Positions 9,059-18,587 of a stretch of DNA of 53,926 bases are shown here, in pieces. The stretch comes from SKVR01 sp037441525 (GTDB taxonomy: Bacteria > Bacteroidota > Bacteroidia > Bacteroidales > UBA7960), in NCBI GenBank assembly GCA_037441525.1, contig JBBISA010000025.1, positions 1 to 53,926 on the forward strand, read 5' to 3'. The first letter of the stretch is position 1. Each line of letters begins with the position of its first letter. Under the pieces are notes generated by a model. That model saw nothing but the letters and a program-made list of their open reading frames with translations, was not told the DNA's origin and ran no database searches. The position numbers and the translations under genes were made by a program.

Positions 9059-9133
9059 TTTTATTAAAGTTTTTATAACAACCATAACCTGCAATGGCGA
9101 AAAATGTTCCCGCCAAAATAAAATTTGTTCAAC

Positions 9134-9580
9134 ATGGCACTTACCGTTTTTTCTGACGACCATTACATGGGCGAAGCCCTCAAGGAAGCCCGCAAAGCCT
9201 TTGATGCCGGCGAAGTACCAGTGGGTGCGGTGGTGGTATGCAATAATACCATTATTGCCAGGACACACAACCTTACCGAGCGGCTCAACGATGTAACTGC
9301 CCATGCCGAAATGCAGGCTATTACCGCGGCATCGGAGTATCTAGGCGGAAAATACATTAAAGATTGCACCCTTTTTGTTACTCTTGAACCCTGTGTTATG
9401 TGTGCCGGTGCTCTGCAATGGGCACAGGTGGGCAGAATTGTCTGCGGAGCTCCCGATGAAAAACGGGGATTTATAAAACATGGAATGAACATTCTTCACC
9501 CCAAAACTACATGGGTTGACGGCGTTCGCGAAGAAGAATGTGCCGCCATCATGGTTGATTTTTTCAGAATGAGACGATAA
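9134..9580 (+). CDS. tadA: tRNA(Arg) adenosine-34 deaminase / nucleoside deaminase
   Basis: A 148-residue zinc-dependent deaminase starting at the ATG at 9134. It has the deaminase signatures TAHAEMQAI (Zn-binding His, proton-shuttling Glu) and LEPCVMCAGAL (two Zn-binding Cys), with EVPVGAVVV upstream. Size and motifs fit TadA, which makes inosine at the wobble position of tRNA-Arg(ACG). A related guanine or cytosine deaminase is a less likely alternative. It is divergent from the FNR-like gene, sharing about 75 bp of promoter region. Confidence 0.87.
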   Translation: MALTVFSDDHYMGEALKEARKAFDAGEVPVGAVVVCNNTIIARTHNLTERLNDVTAHAEMQAITAASEYLGGKYIKDCTLFVTLEPCVMCAGALQWAQVGRIVCGAPDEKRGFIKHGMNILHPKTTWVDGVREEECAAIMVDFFRMRR

Positions 9581-9808
9581 ATCCTTTTATTTTTAGACCC
9601 AATGTTGAATGTTTGGTGAAAATGTTCCTGGATGGCAAATATTCTTCATCCCCCCTATCTAACTTTTGGGCGATTTTCATGTTAATATTGCATATGATTA
9701 TTTTTACACTACCCTTATTAAAATAGCTTAATTTAGAATGAATTCTCGCCTTCGCAGCGAAATTTTTTACTGAATATTGCTTTTTCACCAACCCAGAAAC
9801 CTGAAATT

Positions 9809-11392
9809 ATGCATCGCGACACCATCTTACATCAGATAGAAAAAAACTCGCAGGGTTATGACTTTATCATTATTGGCGGAGGGGCTACCGGAACCGGAAT
9901 TGTGCTGGAAGCAGCATCCCGGGGTTATTCTGCTTTGTTACTCGAAAAGTCCGACTTTACTAAATCCACATCAAGCAAAAGTACCAAGTTGCTCCACGGC
10001 GGGGTAAGATATCTGGCCCAGGGCGACGTTGCGTTGGTGCGCGAAGCTTGTGTTGAACGTGGACGCCTGCTCCGCAACGCCCCTCATCTTACCAAAAACC
10101 AGTCGTTTGTAATACCCACCCTTGGTTGGTGGGATGAACTGAAATATACTATTGGCCTGAAAATGTACGACTTGCTGGCAGGCACTTATTCCCTTGGGAG
10201 CTCAAAACGTATTTCTAAAAAGAAAACCATTGAAAAAATACCCACCATAAAGCCAGAATTGATTACTGCCGGGGTAGTTTACCACGATGGCCAGTTCGAC
10301 GACAGCCGGATGGCAGTAAATGTGCTGCAAACTGCTGTTGAACTGGGTGCCCATGTTGTGAATTATGCTGCGGTTACTGCCCTGCACAAAAGTGCCGACG
10401 GCAAAGTGGATGGCGTTACCTTTCAGGATGTAGAGTCTGGACGTGATTATACAGCAAAAGCAAAGGCAGTGGTAAACGCAACTGGTGTTTTTGCCGATCA
10501 GATACTTCAATTGGATAAGCCTGGCGCACCTCGCACCCTGAGACCCAGCCAGGGGGTGCATGTGGTTCTCGATAAATCATTTCTGCCGGGCGATTATGCC
10601 ATCATGATTCCAAAAACCGAAGACGGACGGGTACTCTTTGCCGTTCCGTGGCACAACAAAGTAGTTGTTGGTACCACCGATACCCCTATGGATGAAGCCA
10701 AAATCGAACCCATAGCACTTGAGGATGAAATAGAATTTATTTTACGCACTGCCGGTCAATACCTTACCAAAAAACCCAAACGGCCTGATGTATTGAGTAT
10801 TTTTGCCGGCCTCAGGCCTTTGGCGGCTCCCAAGGCAGGTGGTTCTAAAACCAAGGAAATCTCGCGCAGCCACAAAATAGTGGTTTCTGACTCACATCTT
10901 TTTACCATGGTGGGCGGAAAGTGGACCACTTTCCGCCGGATGGCGCAGGATATGGTGGAAGAGGTAGAAAAGGTAAAGGGTTGGATAAGAACGACATCCA
11001 AAACCAAAAACCTTAAAATACATGGGTATAAGAATGATAAGGATTTGAACGATCCTATGTATGTATATGGTTCCGACAAGGAGAAAATTCTGGAGCTTGC
11101 CCGCCACAATCCTGAACTGGGAAAAATATTGAGCGAAAAAATGCAGTTAATGGCTGCCCAGGTTGTTTGGGCTGTCCGGCATGAAATGGCTCGTACTCTC
11201 GAAGATGTCCTATCACGGCGCATACGCTGCCTTTTTCTTGATGCCCGCGAAACCACCCGGGTAGCTCCACAGGTAGCTGCCATTATGGCTGCCCAACTGG
11301 GGCGTGACAAATCCTGGGAAAATGCCCAGGTAGATGACTTTAATGAGTTGGCAGCCAATTACACTTGTTGCGACAGGGTGAAAAAACGATAA
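9809..11392 (+). CDS. glpD: glycerol-3-phosphate dehydrogenase, FAD-dependent
   Basis: A 527-residue flavoprotein that oxidises sn-glycerol-3-phosphate to dihydroxyacetone phosphate and passes electrons to the quinone pool at the membrane. Seen: dinucleotide-binding FIIIGGGATGTGIVLEAA near the N terminus, STKLLHGGVRYL, FAVPWHNKVVVGTTDTP, and MVGGKWTTFRRMAQDM near the FAD isoalloxazine site, followed by the alpha-helical C-terminal cap domain. glpK follows 11 bp downstream, so the two form a glycerol catabolic operon. No glpF facilitator is present in the window. Confidence 0.95.
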   Translation: MHRDTILHQIEKNSQGYDFIIIGGGATGTGIVLEAASRGYSALLLEKSDFTKSTSSKSTKLLHGGVRYLAQGDVALVREACVERGRLLRNAPHLTKNQSFVIPTLGWWDELKYTIGLKMYDLLAGTYSLGSSKRISKKKTIEKIPTIKPELITAGVVYHDGQFDDSRMAVNVLQTAVELGAHVVNYAAVTALHKSADGKVDGVTFQDVESGRDYTAKAKAVVNATGVFADQILQLDKPGAPRTLRPSQGVHVVLDKSFLPGDYAIMIPKTEDGRVLFAVPWHNKVVVGTTDTPMDEAKIEPIALEDEIEFILRTAGQYLTKKPKRPDVLSIFAGLRPLAAPKAGGSKTKEISRSHKIVVSDSHLFTMVGGKWTTFRRMAQDMVEEVEKVKGWIRTTSKTKNLKIHGYKNDKDLNDPMYVYGSDKEKILELARHNPELGKILSEKMQLMAAQVVWAVRHEMARTLEDVLSRRIRCLFLDARETTRVAPQVAAIMAAQLGRDKSWENAQVDDFNELAANYTCCDRVKKR

Positions 11393-11403
11393 ATTTTAAC
11401 CAC

Positions 11404-12894
11404 ATGGAACAATACATACTGGCTATTGACCAGGGTACTACCAGCTCACGGGCTTTGCTGTTCGACAGGGAAGGAAATATAAGAGCGCTGGCACAAAAAG
11501 AGTTCAGACAAATTTTCCCAAAGCCGGGCTGGGTAGAACACGACCCCAGGGAAATTTGGTCATCGCAGGTTTCCGTTATTGCCGAGGCTATGTCAGTTGC
11601 GGGTATTAATGGTAAAAGCCTGGCCGGAGTGGGTATTACCAACCAGCGCGAAACCACCATTGTATGGGATAGAAATACAGGCGAGCCTGTTTATAACGCC
11701 ATTGTGTGGCAGGACCGCCGCACATCCGATTATTGCGATGAATTGAAAGAGAAAGGCCTGGCCGATACCATTCAGGAAAAAACCGGACTTGTCATTGATG
11801 CCTATTTTAGCGGCACCAAAGTAAAATGGATACTCGACCATGTTGAAGGTGCCCGCCAAAAAGCCAACCGAGGTGAGCTGGCTTTTGGAACCGTAGATTC
11901 CTGGCTTGTATGGAAACTTACACAGGGCCGCACTCATATTACCGATGTATCGAACGCCAGCCGGACCATGCTTTTCAATATTCACCAGCTTTCCTGGGAT
12001 GAAGATTTGCTTAATCTTTTGGAAATTCCGGTTTCTATGATGCCGCAGGTACGCTCATCAAGCGAGGTGTACGACCTAACCAATACTACCTTTTTTGCAT
12101 CAAAGGTACCCATAGCCGGTATTGCCGGCGATCAGCAGGCCGCGCTATTCGGGCAAATGTGTACCCACGAGGGGATGATTAAAAATACTTATGGTACCGG
12201 TTGTTTTCTGCTAATGAATACAGGTGAAAAGCCATTCTTTTCCGAAAATAATCTTATTACAACCATAGCCTGGCAAATTGGTGGCAAAACTTCCTACGCC
12301 CTCGAAGGCAGCATCTTTATGGGTGGCGCACTGGTACAATGGCTACGCGACGGGCTTGGGATAATCAAGTTGTCAGCCGAAGTAGAATCATTGGCCCGCC
12401 AGGTTGAAGATACCGGTGGTTTATACCTTGTACCTTCCTTCACCGGCATGGGAGCCCCACATTGGGATCAGTATGCGCGTGGTTTGCTCATTGGCATAAA
12501 CAGGGGCACCACCCGCGCCCACATTGCACGGGCAGCTTTAGAAGGAATTGCATTTCAGGTAATGGATGTGCTCAATGTGATGGAGGCCGATACGGGAATT
12601 ACAATTCCGGAGCTAAGGGTCGACGGGGGCGCAACAGCCAACAACCTGTTAATGCAGTTTCAGGCAAACCTTATCGGGAAGAATGTAATCCGTCCGGCCA
12701 TTACCGAAAGTACCGCCAGGGGTGCAGCTTTTCTGGCTGGACTTACAACAGGGTTCTGGGATGGTATTGATAGCCTTAAACAATTCTGGATAACCGACTC
12801 AGTTTTCCAACCCAATGTTGATGCCGGCAAACTTTCACAAACTAAGAAAAAATGGGCCGATGCCGTGGACCGGGCCCGACAGTGGTTGATCTAA
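11404..12894 (+). CDS. glpK: glycerol kinase
   Basis: A 496-residue FGGY-family kinase that phosphorylates glycerol with ATP. The ATG at 11404 gives the classic N terminus ILAIDQGTTSSRALLFD. Also seen: GITNQRETTIVWDR, WQDRRTSDYCDEL, YGTGCFLLMNTG, ALEGSIFMGGALVQWLRDGL and RVDGGATANNLLMQFQANLI. All are at the expected spacing for full-length GlpK. It lies immediately after glpD and is surely cotranscribed. The next gene on the opposite strand (the MFS transporter) is broken. Confidence 0.97.
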   Translation: MEQYILAIDQGTTSSRALLFDREGNIRALAQKEFRQIFPKPGWVEHDPREIWSSQVSVIAEAMSVAGINGKSLAGVGITNQRETTIVWDRNTGEPVYNAIVWQDRRTSDYCDELKEKGLADTIQEKTGLVIDAYFSGTKVKWILDHVEGARQKANRGELAFGTVDSWLVWKLTQGRTHITDVSNASRTMLFNIHQLSWDEDLLNLLEIPVSMMPQVRSSSEVYDLTNTTFFASKVPIAGIAGDQQAALFGQMCTHEGMIKNTYGTGCFLLMNTGEKPFFSENNLITTIAWQIGGKTSYALEGSIFMGGALVQWLRDGLGIIKLSAEVESLARQVEDTGGLYLVPSFTGMGAPHWDQYARGLLIGINRGTTRAHIARAALEGIAFQVMDVLNVMEADTGITIPELRVDGGATANNLLMQFQANLIGKNVIRPAITESTARGAAFLAGLTTGFWDGIDSLKQFWITDSVFQPNVDAGKLSQTKKKWADAVDRARQWLI

Positions 12895-12917
12895 CTGATT
12901 TATTCCCCGAAAAGAAA

Positions 12918-14102
12918 CTATACCAGTTTTTCAATAATTGTATTTTTTCTCTCCTTCATAAACTGGTTTAAAAACAGCAAACTTCCAAGCAGGCTCATGA
13001 AACCTGCCAGCGAAATTCCCCAAAAATAAGCTCCGGTAATATTATATAAAACCCCGCCGCTCAGCGGACCCACTATACCGGCAATTGCATATCCTATAAA
13101 TACGTAAGGGTAAATTATCCCAAGCCTTTCAAGGCCAAATACTTGCGCTGTTTCTTTGGCAAACAACACAAAGTTCCCTCCAAAACCAAAACCTATCAGA
13201 ATTGATAATACAAGATAGGTGCTATCGTAAAGGTCGATAATGTTTAAGGCAATAATGGATATCGATTGAAATAACAGTGCTAAAAAAACACTCAGACTTG
13301 CCCCAATATGATCACTGAGAAATCCCCAGATAAGCCGTCCGGCAAAATTTGCAACGGCAAATAACGAGATGCCCACTACCAGGGTATGGTCCGAAATACT
13401 TTGTTGTGCCCCAATAATTCTTATGTTACCAATTATTAACAGTCCTGCAAAGGTTCCCAGAAAAATACCCAGAAACAGTTTTTTAAATATAGGTGTTTGG
13501 GCAAAGGCTAATTTTTTGGTATTTAGTTCTTTATCGACAGGTTGGGTTTGAACTTGATTGATTAGAACCGACATAATAAGAATTATTATACTATATACAA
13601 TCCCCACAATGCGTATCAGTTGCAACACACTGTACCCTTTCAAAAGAACTGTTTCAGATATTTCTGACATAAAAACAGCCCCCAGGCCAAATCCTGCTGC
13701 TGCTATTCCTGTAATCAACCCTTTCTTGCCAGGGAACCACTGCACGGGTGAGGTAAGTGATACCCAATATCCAAATCCTGTGGAAACCCCGGCTAAAATG
13801 CCTATTCCCAATAAGATGAGCAGAAAATCCCCTTGCGAATATCCGGCTGTTAATTATCCTGCAAGAAACAGAAAACCCGAAATTACACCAAAATTTCTGT
13901 GCTATACTCCTCTGCCCAGTTTCCCGACAAAAACCATCGTTACTGGAAAAAGACAAATTAAAGTGCCAAACACAATTTGCGATTGTGCCGCTGAGAAGCC
14001 ATAATTTTCAATAAGTTCTGATGCTATTATACTCCAGGCATACACACTGCCGGTACAGAGCATTATTACAAATGATGCTGCTAAGGTTAGGTATTTCTTC
14101 AT
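12918..14102 (-). pseudogene. MFS transporter (OFA-like) with two in-frame stop codons
   Basis: Reading one continuous frame from the ATG at 14102 gives a normal-length (about 395 codons) 12-TM major facilitator resembling the oxalate/formate-antiporter-like group (N terminus with MLCTGSVYAWSI, later TGIAAAGFGLGAVF and GRLIWGFLSDHIG). The frame is interrupted by TAG at 13904-13902 and by TAA at 13856-13854. The sequence between and after the stops keeps transporter character (HRNFGVISGFLFLAG, then LTAGYSQGDFLLILLGIGI), so these look like point mutations and not a frameshift. As read it cannot make a complete transporter. Restart at a downstream codon (13811) would lose the first three helices. 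Confidence 0.85.
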
Positions 14103-14544
14103 TATTATTTAAACTCTGTCAGTGGAGTTACAAAAATTAGAGTCATTATTGTAAGTTTTCGAATCTTTTTATTCGGGGAAATGATTCCCCAGGCTGACAG
14201 CAAAATTTCGGCAAAGATAGATAATAATTAGGGTTGAATTTGTAAGCACTATTTAATATGTGAGCGAATGAAATATATAAGGCAACTGCCTTAAAACCTG
14301 ATGATTTTATTACTGGATTTATGTATAAAATATCTATCGCCAGGTTTTGGTATTCGAAAAACAAGTTTTCAGACCATAAAAAACTTTTTATTTAAGGATG
14401 AAACTTGCATTTTCACCTGGTCTTAAAAAAGGAGTTGGGTGATATTAATGCTAATTCTTGGGCAAATGGGGGGCTAAGCCACCGTTCAATGGATTTGATC
14501 AAGGATTTCCTATAAAAAGATACCTGGAAATTTTGATTCTAAAA
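14103..14544. other. intergenic region, no gene seen
   Basis: 442 bp, AT-rich. It contains the upstream region of the broken MFS gene and the 3' flank of the radical SAM cluster. A small hairpin (GGGGAA-ATGA-TTCCCC, 14175-14190) lacks a T-run in a useful direction. No convincing coding sequence or RNA was found. Confidence 0.6.
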
Positions 14545-15843
14545 TCAGATACTGGTAGCCCTTAAAATTAAATTCAATCGTGTGTAGATCATTAACTTAA
14601 TCAGGCTGCGAAGATGAGTTTTAGGGTCAAGCAACCTTTCCCAAACCGATGAAAGGCTGAAAAAATCTTTATTGGCTTTTATGGTTGCCAAGCTCAATTG
14701 TTCGGGGCTCATCAGTTTGGGGATAAAGGCAGCATCGTTGTAATGGTAATCGGGGTGCAGCCACCATTTTCCATCAAATAAAAGACGCTTTTCTCTCTCA
14801 AACTGGTTGTAAACCTCGGTGCCGGGATAGAGCATAAGGATATGGAAAAAAGCAGCCGTAAACTTATTTATAATAGAGAACTCTACAGTTTTTTCAATGG
14901 TTTCGAGATTGTCGAAGTCATGGCCAAGCATAAAACTGGCCCACGTTAGAAAGCCATGGTCGCGCAAAATGTTTATAGGTTCGCGATAGTTGTTGAATTG
15001 GCGTATGTTGGGCATCTTGTTTATCCATTGCAGGCTGTTGATATTAATGGAGTCGAAGCCGATAAGGTTTCCAATGCAGCCGCTATCTGCCATGAGTTTT
15101 AGCAGTTGCTGGTCATCCACCATGTCCAGGGTTGTCTGGCTTGCCCATTTTACTTTAAGTGGGATCAGTTCTTTCAGAAAAACCTTTAACTCTGCCCGGT
15201 TGGCCACCAGGTTGTCGTCGGTAAAGATGATAATTTTCAGACGGTCCCTCTCAATTTCATAGATCACATCTTCAAAACGGCGGCATTTGTGTGAGCTATT
15301 AAAGAATTGAGAAACCGAACAAAAGGTGCAGTTGAATCGACATCCCCTGCCAAACTGAACCAGGGAAACGGGCAGGTATTTCTTTCCACTGAAAACCTTG
15401 CGATTGGGAAAACAATTGGCCTGTGGAAGGCCGAAAGGAGCTTCATAAGTTGGTTGCAGACTCTCTTTTCGTGCATCATCCAATACCTTTCGCCAAACAG
15501 GTTCAACATCTCCTTTAACAATGGCATCGGCATGGGAAGCTGCTTCTGTGGGTATAAGGGTGGGATGAACTCCCCCAAGTACCACCCTTACACCCGATTT
15601 ACGGTAACGATCGGCAATGGTATATGCGCGGCGGGCGGTAAAGGCATCCACGGTTATCCCCACAAGGTCGGTGGGCTTATCAAAGGGGATTTCTTCAATG
15701 CGGTCGTCCTACAAAACCACTTCGTCGGGTTCGTCGACCAAACCTGCAATCAGGGCCAGCGATAAGGGTTCCATGCTGCCATCGTTGAGTTTGTATCCGC
15801 ATGCCAGTTCTCCAATTCCCGGTTTTATAAGGGTAATGTGCAT
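14545..15843 (-). pseudogene. B12-binding-type radical SAM protein 1, interrupted by TAG at codon 45
   Basis: The full-length frame starts at the ATG at 15843 (MHITLIKPGIGELACG), one base after the previous gene ends, and would encode 432 residues. Codon 45 is TAG (15711-15709), inside the Rossmann-like N-terminal cobalamin-binding-type domain: EVVL-stop-DDRIEEIPFD. Downstream the frame is intact: VVLGGVHPTLIPTEA, the 4Fe-4S motif CRFNCTFC, TDDNLVAN, FMLGHDFDNLETIEKT and a basic C terminus. A TAC or TAT to TAG change is the simplest explanation. An internal GTG at 15663 could give a 372-residue product lacking about 60 residues. It is clearly a paralogue of the next gene upstream (shared KWASQ, P..EVY segments). 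Confidence 0.82.
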
Positions 15844-15844
15844 G

Positions 15845-17167
15845 TCAGAAAATGTTTGGGGTTATTTTTCTTTTTACATAGTGGCGATAGTGCAAATTCA
15901 TAATAATGGAAAGGCCCATCATTACAGGATTCTTCCATAAAGCACGATTCAGAAATACCCGATGGAAAATGCTCCGCAGTGAGAAAACCTGGTTATTGAG
16001 CCACCAGTACATTTCTGTTAGTTTCTCGGGAGAGATTTTTCCGGGAATATGCACACAACGTGTTCCGTCAAACAGACGCAGGTCATCGGTAAGCATTCGC
16101 CCCTGCTTTTTTAATTCAGTGTGCAATTCTGTGCCGGGGATGGGTGTAAGAATGTAAAACCTGGGTATGGGGATACGGTTGCGATAAACAAAATCATAGG
16201 TGGCTATTATGGATTCTTCGGTATCGTAATCGGTACCTACAATCATTTCGGTACTCACGGTAATACCTGCTTTCGAAAGGATGGAAATATTCTCTTGGTG
16301 TTCTGCCGATTTTAGCCAGGGTTTATCAAGACTGTTAATAGCGTCCTGATTGATGCTCTCCACCCCAAAACTCATCAAATCGCACCCCGAAGCGACAACT
16401 ATTTTCAGCAATTCAGGATTTTTGGCCAGGTGGATGGCACACTGGCTTGCCCATTTCATCTTCAGCGGGGTGATTTGCCGACACAATTCCTTCAGGTATT
16501 TGGGATTGGAAACAATATTGTCGTCGATAAGGTAGAAACGGTTAAAGCCCAGCCGCTTTACTTCCTTTATGTCGCGTACAACTTCTTCAACGGGTCTGAA
16601 CAGGTACTTACCCTGGTACAGGCAGGCAATAGAACAGAAAGAGCAACCGTAGGTACATCCGCGGCCCGCCTGTACTGGCAGCATATTGCCGATGGGTTTG
16701 CTGGTAAGCAATTCATACCGGGGTATGGGCAGGTCTTTTAATTCGCTGATGGGATGATTGTAGATGGGTTTCAACGCTCCCGTTTCTTCAAAATCCTTCA
16801 GCATTAACGGATAGGATGTCTCTGCATCGCCAATTATAACCGAATCAACATACTTTTGGGCTTCCTGCCATGCAATCGATGCCATATACCCCCCCATAAC
16901 GGTTATTTTACCCCGCTTGCGAAATTCAGCCGCAATTTCAATCCCTCTGAATGTGGCATGCCCCATGGTGCCAATGGCAATAATATCTGCCGGAGTATCA
17001 TAATCAATCTCATCCACTACTTCAATCACCAGTTTAACTTTCCAGTGGGGTGGGGTATAAGCGGCCAACAACGGGAAGGCCAACCCGGGCAGATTTATAC
17101 GCCGCTGCTTGCACAATTTGTCATTTTCGGCATATTGAGTGGGTTGTATGAACAGAATTTCAGGCAT
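15845..17167 (-). CDS. B12-binding-type radical SAM protein 2
   Basis: 440 residues, intact. The N-terminal about 150 residues form a Rossmann-like cobalamin-binding-type domain (IIAIGTMGHATFRGIEIAA, ITVMGGYMASIAW) without the classical DxHxxG motif, as is common in this class. The radical SAM core follows with CTYGCSFC (CxxxCxxC) at about 172-179, then RFYLIDDNIVSNPKYL and VSTEMIVGTDYDTEESI. The C terminus is aromatic and basic, possibly membrane-associated. Family members methylate or rearrange unactivated carbons in lipids, hopanoids, tetrapyrroles or natural products. The substrate is unknown here. Its ATG overlaps the end of the third radical SAM gene by 8 bp, so translation is coupled. 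Confidence 0.88.
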   Translation of the reverse strand: MPEILFIQPTQYAENDKLCKQRRINLPGLAFPLLAAYTPPHWKVKLVIEVVDEIDYDTPADIIAIGTMGHATFRGIEIAAEFRKRGKITVMGGYMASIAWQEAQKYVDSVIIGDAETSYPLMLKDFEETGALKPIYNHPISELKDLPIPRYELLTSKPIGNMLPVQAGRGCTYGCSFCSIACLYQGKYLFRPVEEVVRDIKEVKRLGFNRFYLIDDNIVSNPKYLKELCRQITPLKMKWASQCAIHLAKNPELLKIVVASGCDLMSFGVESINQDAINSLDKPWLKSAEHQENISILSKAGITVSTEMIVGTDYDTEESIIATYDFVYRNRIPIPRFYILTPIPGTELHTELKKQGRMLTDDLRLFDGTRCVHIPGKISPEKLTEMYWWLNNQVFSLRSIFHRVFLNRALWKNPVMMGLSIIMNLHYRHYVKRKITPNIF

Positions 17168-18530
17168 GGTCTTTTGCTTCTCTTATCTTGCGTTTATATT
17201 GCCGCGTTACACGGTAACCTCCCACCAGCATTTTAAACAGCATGGCTGGTTTGTGGGTGGTAATATATTTCCAGATTACCCTTGGGCCGTAAAGAATAGA
17301 ATTGTATGCGTTTAGTATCTCCTTATAAAAATCAGCAACTGACAATTGGGTTGGCCTAACTGAAACATGTGCAAGGTCCCACCTGACGTATTCCTTCGGG
17401 TTGAGAATGATATCGTCTTTATTGAACGAAATCCCCGTTTTGGGCAGCGGTGTTAGGGGTTGCAGATTCACGAAATGAATACCCAGCGATTTCACCACCT
17501 GCACCATCTCTCTGAAATTTTCCCTTCCCCAGTGGGGAGGTATTATAATAGTGGCAAAAACATCAATCTTTTCTCTGTTGAGAACTTCCATGGTTTTGCG
17601 GTACAAAGCCACCGAAGTATTTTTATTATATTGATTCAGCTCGCTGTCAGAAAAGCTTTCAAAACCAACAATTACCGTCCTTAGCCCCAGTTGGGCAAAT
17701 TCATGCATAATATCGGGGTTGCGGGCAATAAAATCGGCCCGGCCATATACCAGATAATGTTTCTGGATGTTTCGTTGGCGAATTTGTTCAAAAAATTCCG
17801 TTAACCATTTCCGGTCAATCAAGAAATCGTCATCCACAAAATAAATCTCAGTTTCCGTAATGCTTTGCAATTCAAAGATGATATCGTCCATTGGCCTTTG
17901 GGAGTAAGCCCCACTGGTTATTAGGCGGCAGAAACAGAAATTACATTGATAGGGGCAGCCAAATGAGGTTTTTATTAACGCTACCTTATCATGAAAAATA
18001 TAAAAGTACCGGTGACGATAACGTGCCACAGACTTACGGTCGGGAAACGGTATTTTGAAATCGAAGGGAGGAAGGGGAGTAGTTTCAATGGTTTCCCCTT
18101 TTTTGAAAACCCCCGATGGGATAGGCTTCTGGAATTCAATATGATCGAGCAACGCGGTAAAATTCACAGCAGCATTACGTACCACCCTGAAATCGATAGC
18201 GGGAAGATCAAAATCTTCCGGGCAAACTTCGCAATGAACACCCCCAACAATGGTTGTTATTTTGCCCGAATATTCCTTTGCCTGGCGGCAATAATCTGTT
18301 ATAGTATCAACATTGGTTATGTATCCTGTAAGGCAAACCACATCAGGATCATGCTCCTCGACAAATGTCAGGAAACTCTTTTTTTCGATAATAAGGTCAA
18401 TGATCATCACCTGGTCGTGCATCCGTTTCAAAGCAGCAAGTATTTCCAACTCAAGGGGTTCAACCACCATCAGATGTTGAAGGCCTATGGTTTCTGGCGA
18501 GGGCCGTGGACGAAACATCAGGAGTTTCAT
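17160..18530 (-). CDS. B12-binding-type radical SAM protein 3
   Basis: 456 residues, intact. The N-terminal segment starts KLLMFRPRPSPETIGL and contains VCLTGYITNVDTI and TTIVGGVHCEVCPEDFD, a cobalamin-binding-type domain. The radical SAM motif is CPYQCNFC at about residue 193, followed by IYFVDDDFLIDRKWL and TVIVGFESFSDSEL. It has diverged from the other two radical SAM proteins of the cluster, suggesting a distinct reaction. It sits in the same minus-strand run, 57 bp downstream of the FemAB-like acyltransferase gene. Substrate not known. Confidence 0.87.
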   Translation of the reverse strand: MKLLMFRPRPSPETIGLQHLMVVEPLELEILAALKRMHDQVMIIDLIIEKKSFLTFVEEHDPDVVCLTGYITNVDTITDYCRQAKEYSGKITTIVGGVHCEVCPEDFDLPAIDFRVVRNAAVNFTALLDHIEFQKPIPSGVFKKGETIETTPLPPFDFKIPFPDRKSVARYRHRYFYIFHDKVALIKTSFGCPYQCNFCFCRLITSGAYSQRPMDDIIFELQSITETEIYFVDDDFLIDRKWLTEFFEQIRQRNIQKHYLVYGRADFIARNPDIMHEFAQLGLRTVIVGFESFSDSELNQYNKNTSVALYRKTMEVLNREKIDVFATIIIPPHWGRENFREMVQVVKSLGIHFVNLQPLTPLPKTGISFNKDDIILNPKEYVRWDLAHVSVRPTQLSVADFYKEILNAYNSILYGPRVIWKYITTHKPAMLFKMLVGGYRVTRQYKRKIREAKDHA

Positions 18531-18587
18531 AAACGTGAAATTATATTTTAATTTTTGCGATATACTAATTCGACTTACAATAGGTCT

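Noticed and set aside
14175..14190. GGGGAA-ATGA-TTCCCC hairpin as a terminator
   Set aside because: No T-run follows on either strand in the direction of an adjacent gene end; it lies upstream of the MFS gene.
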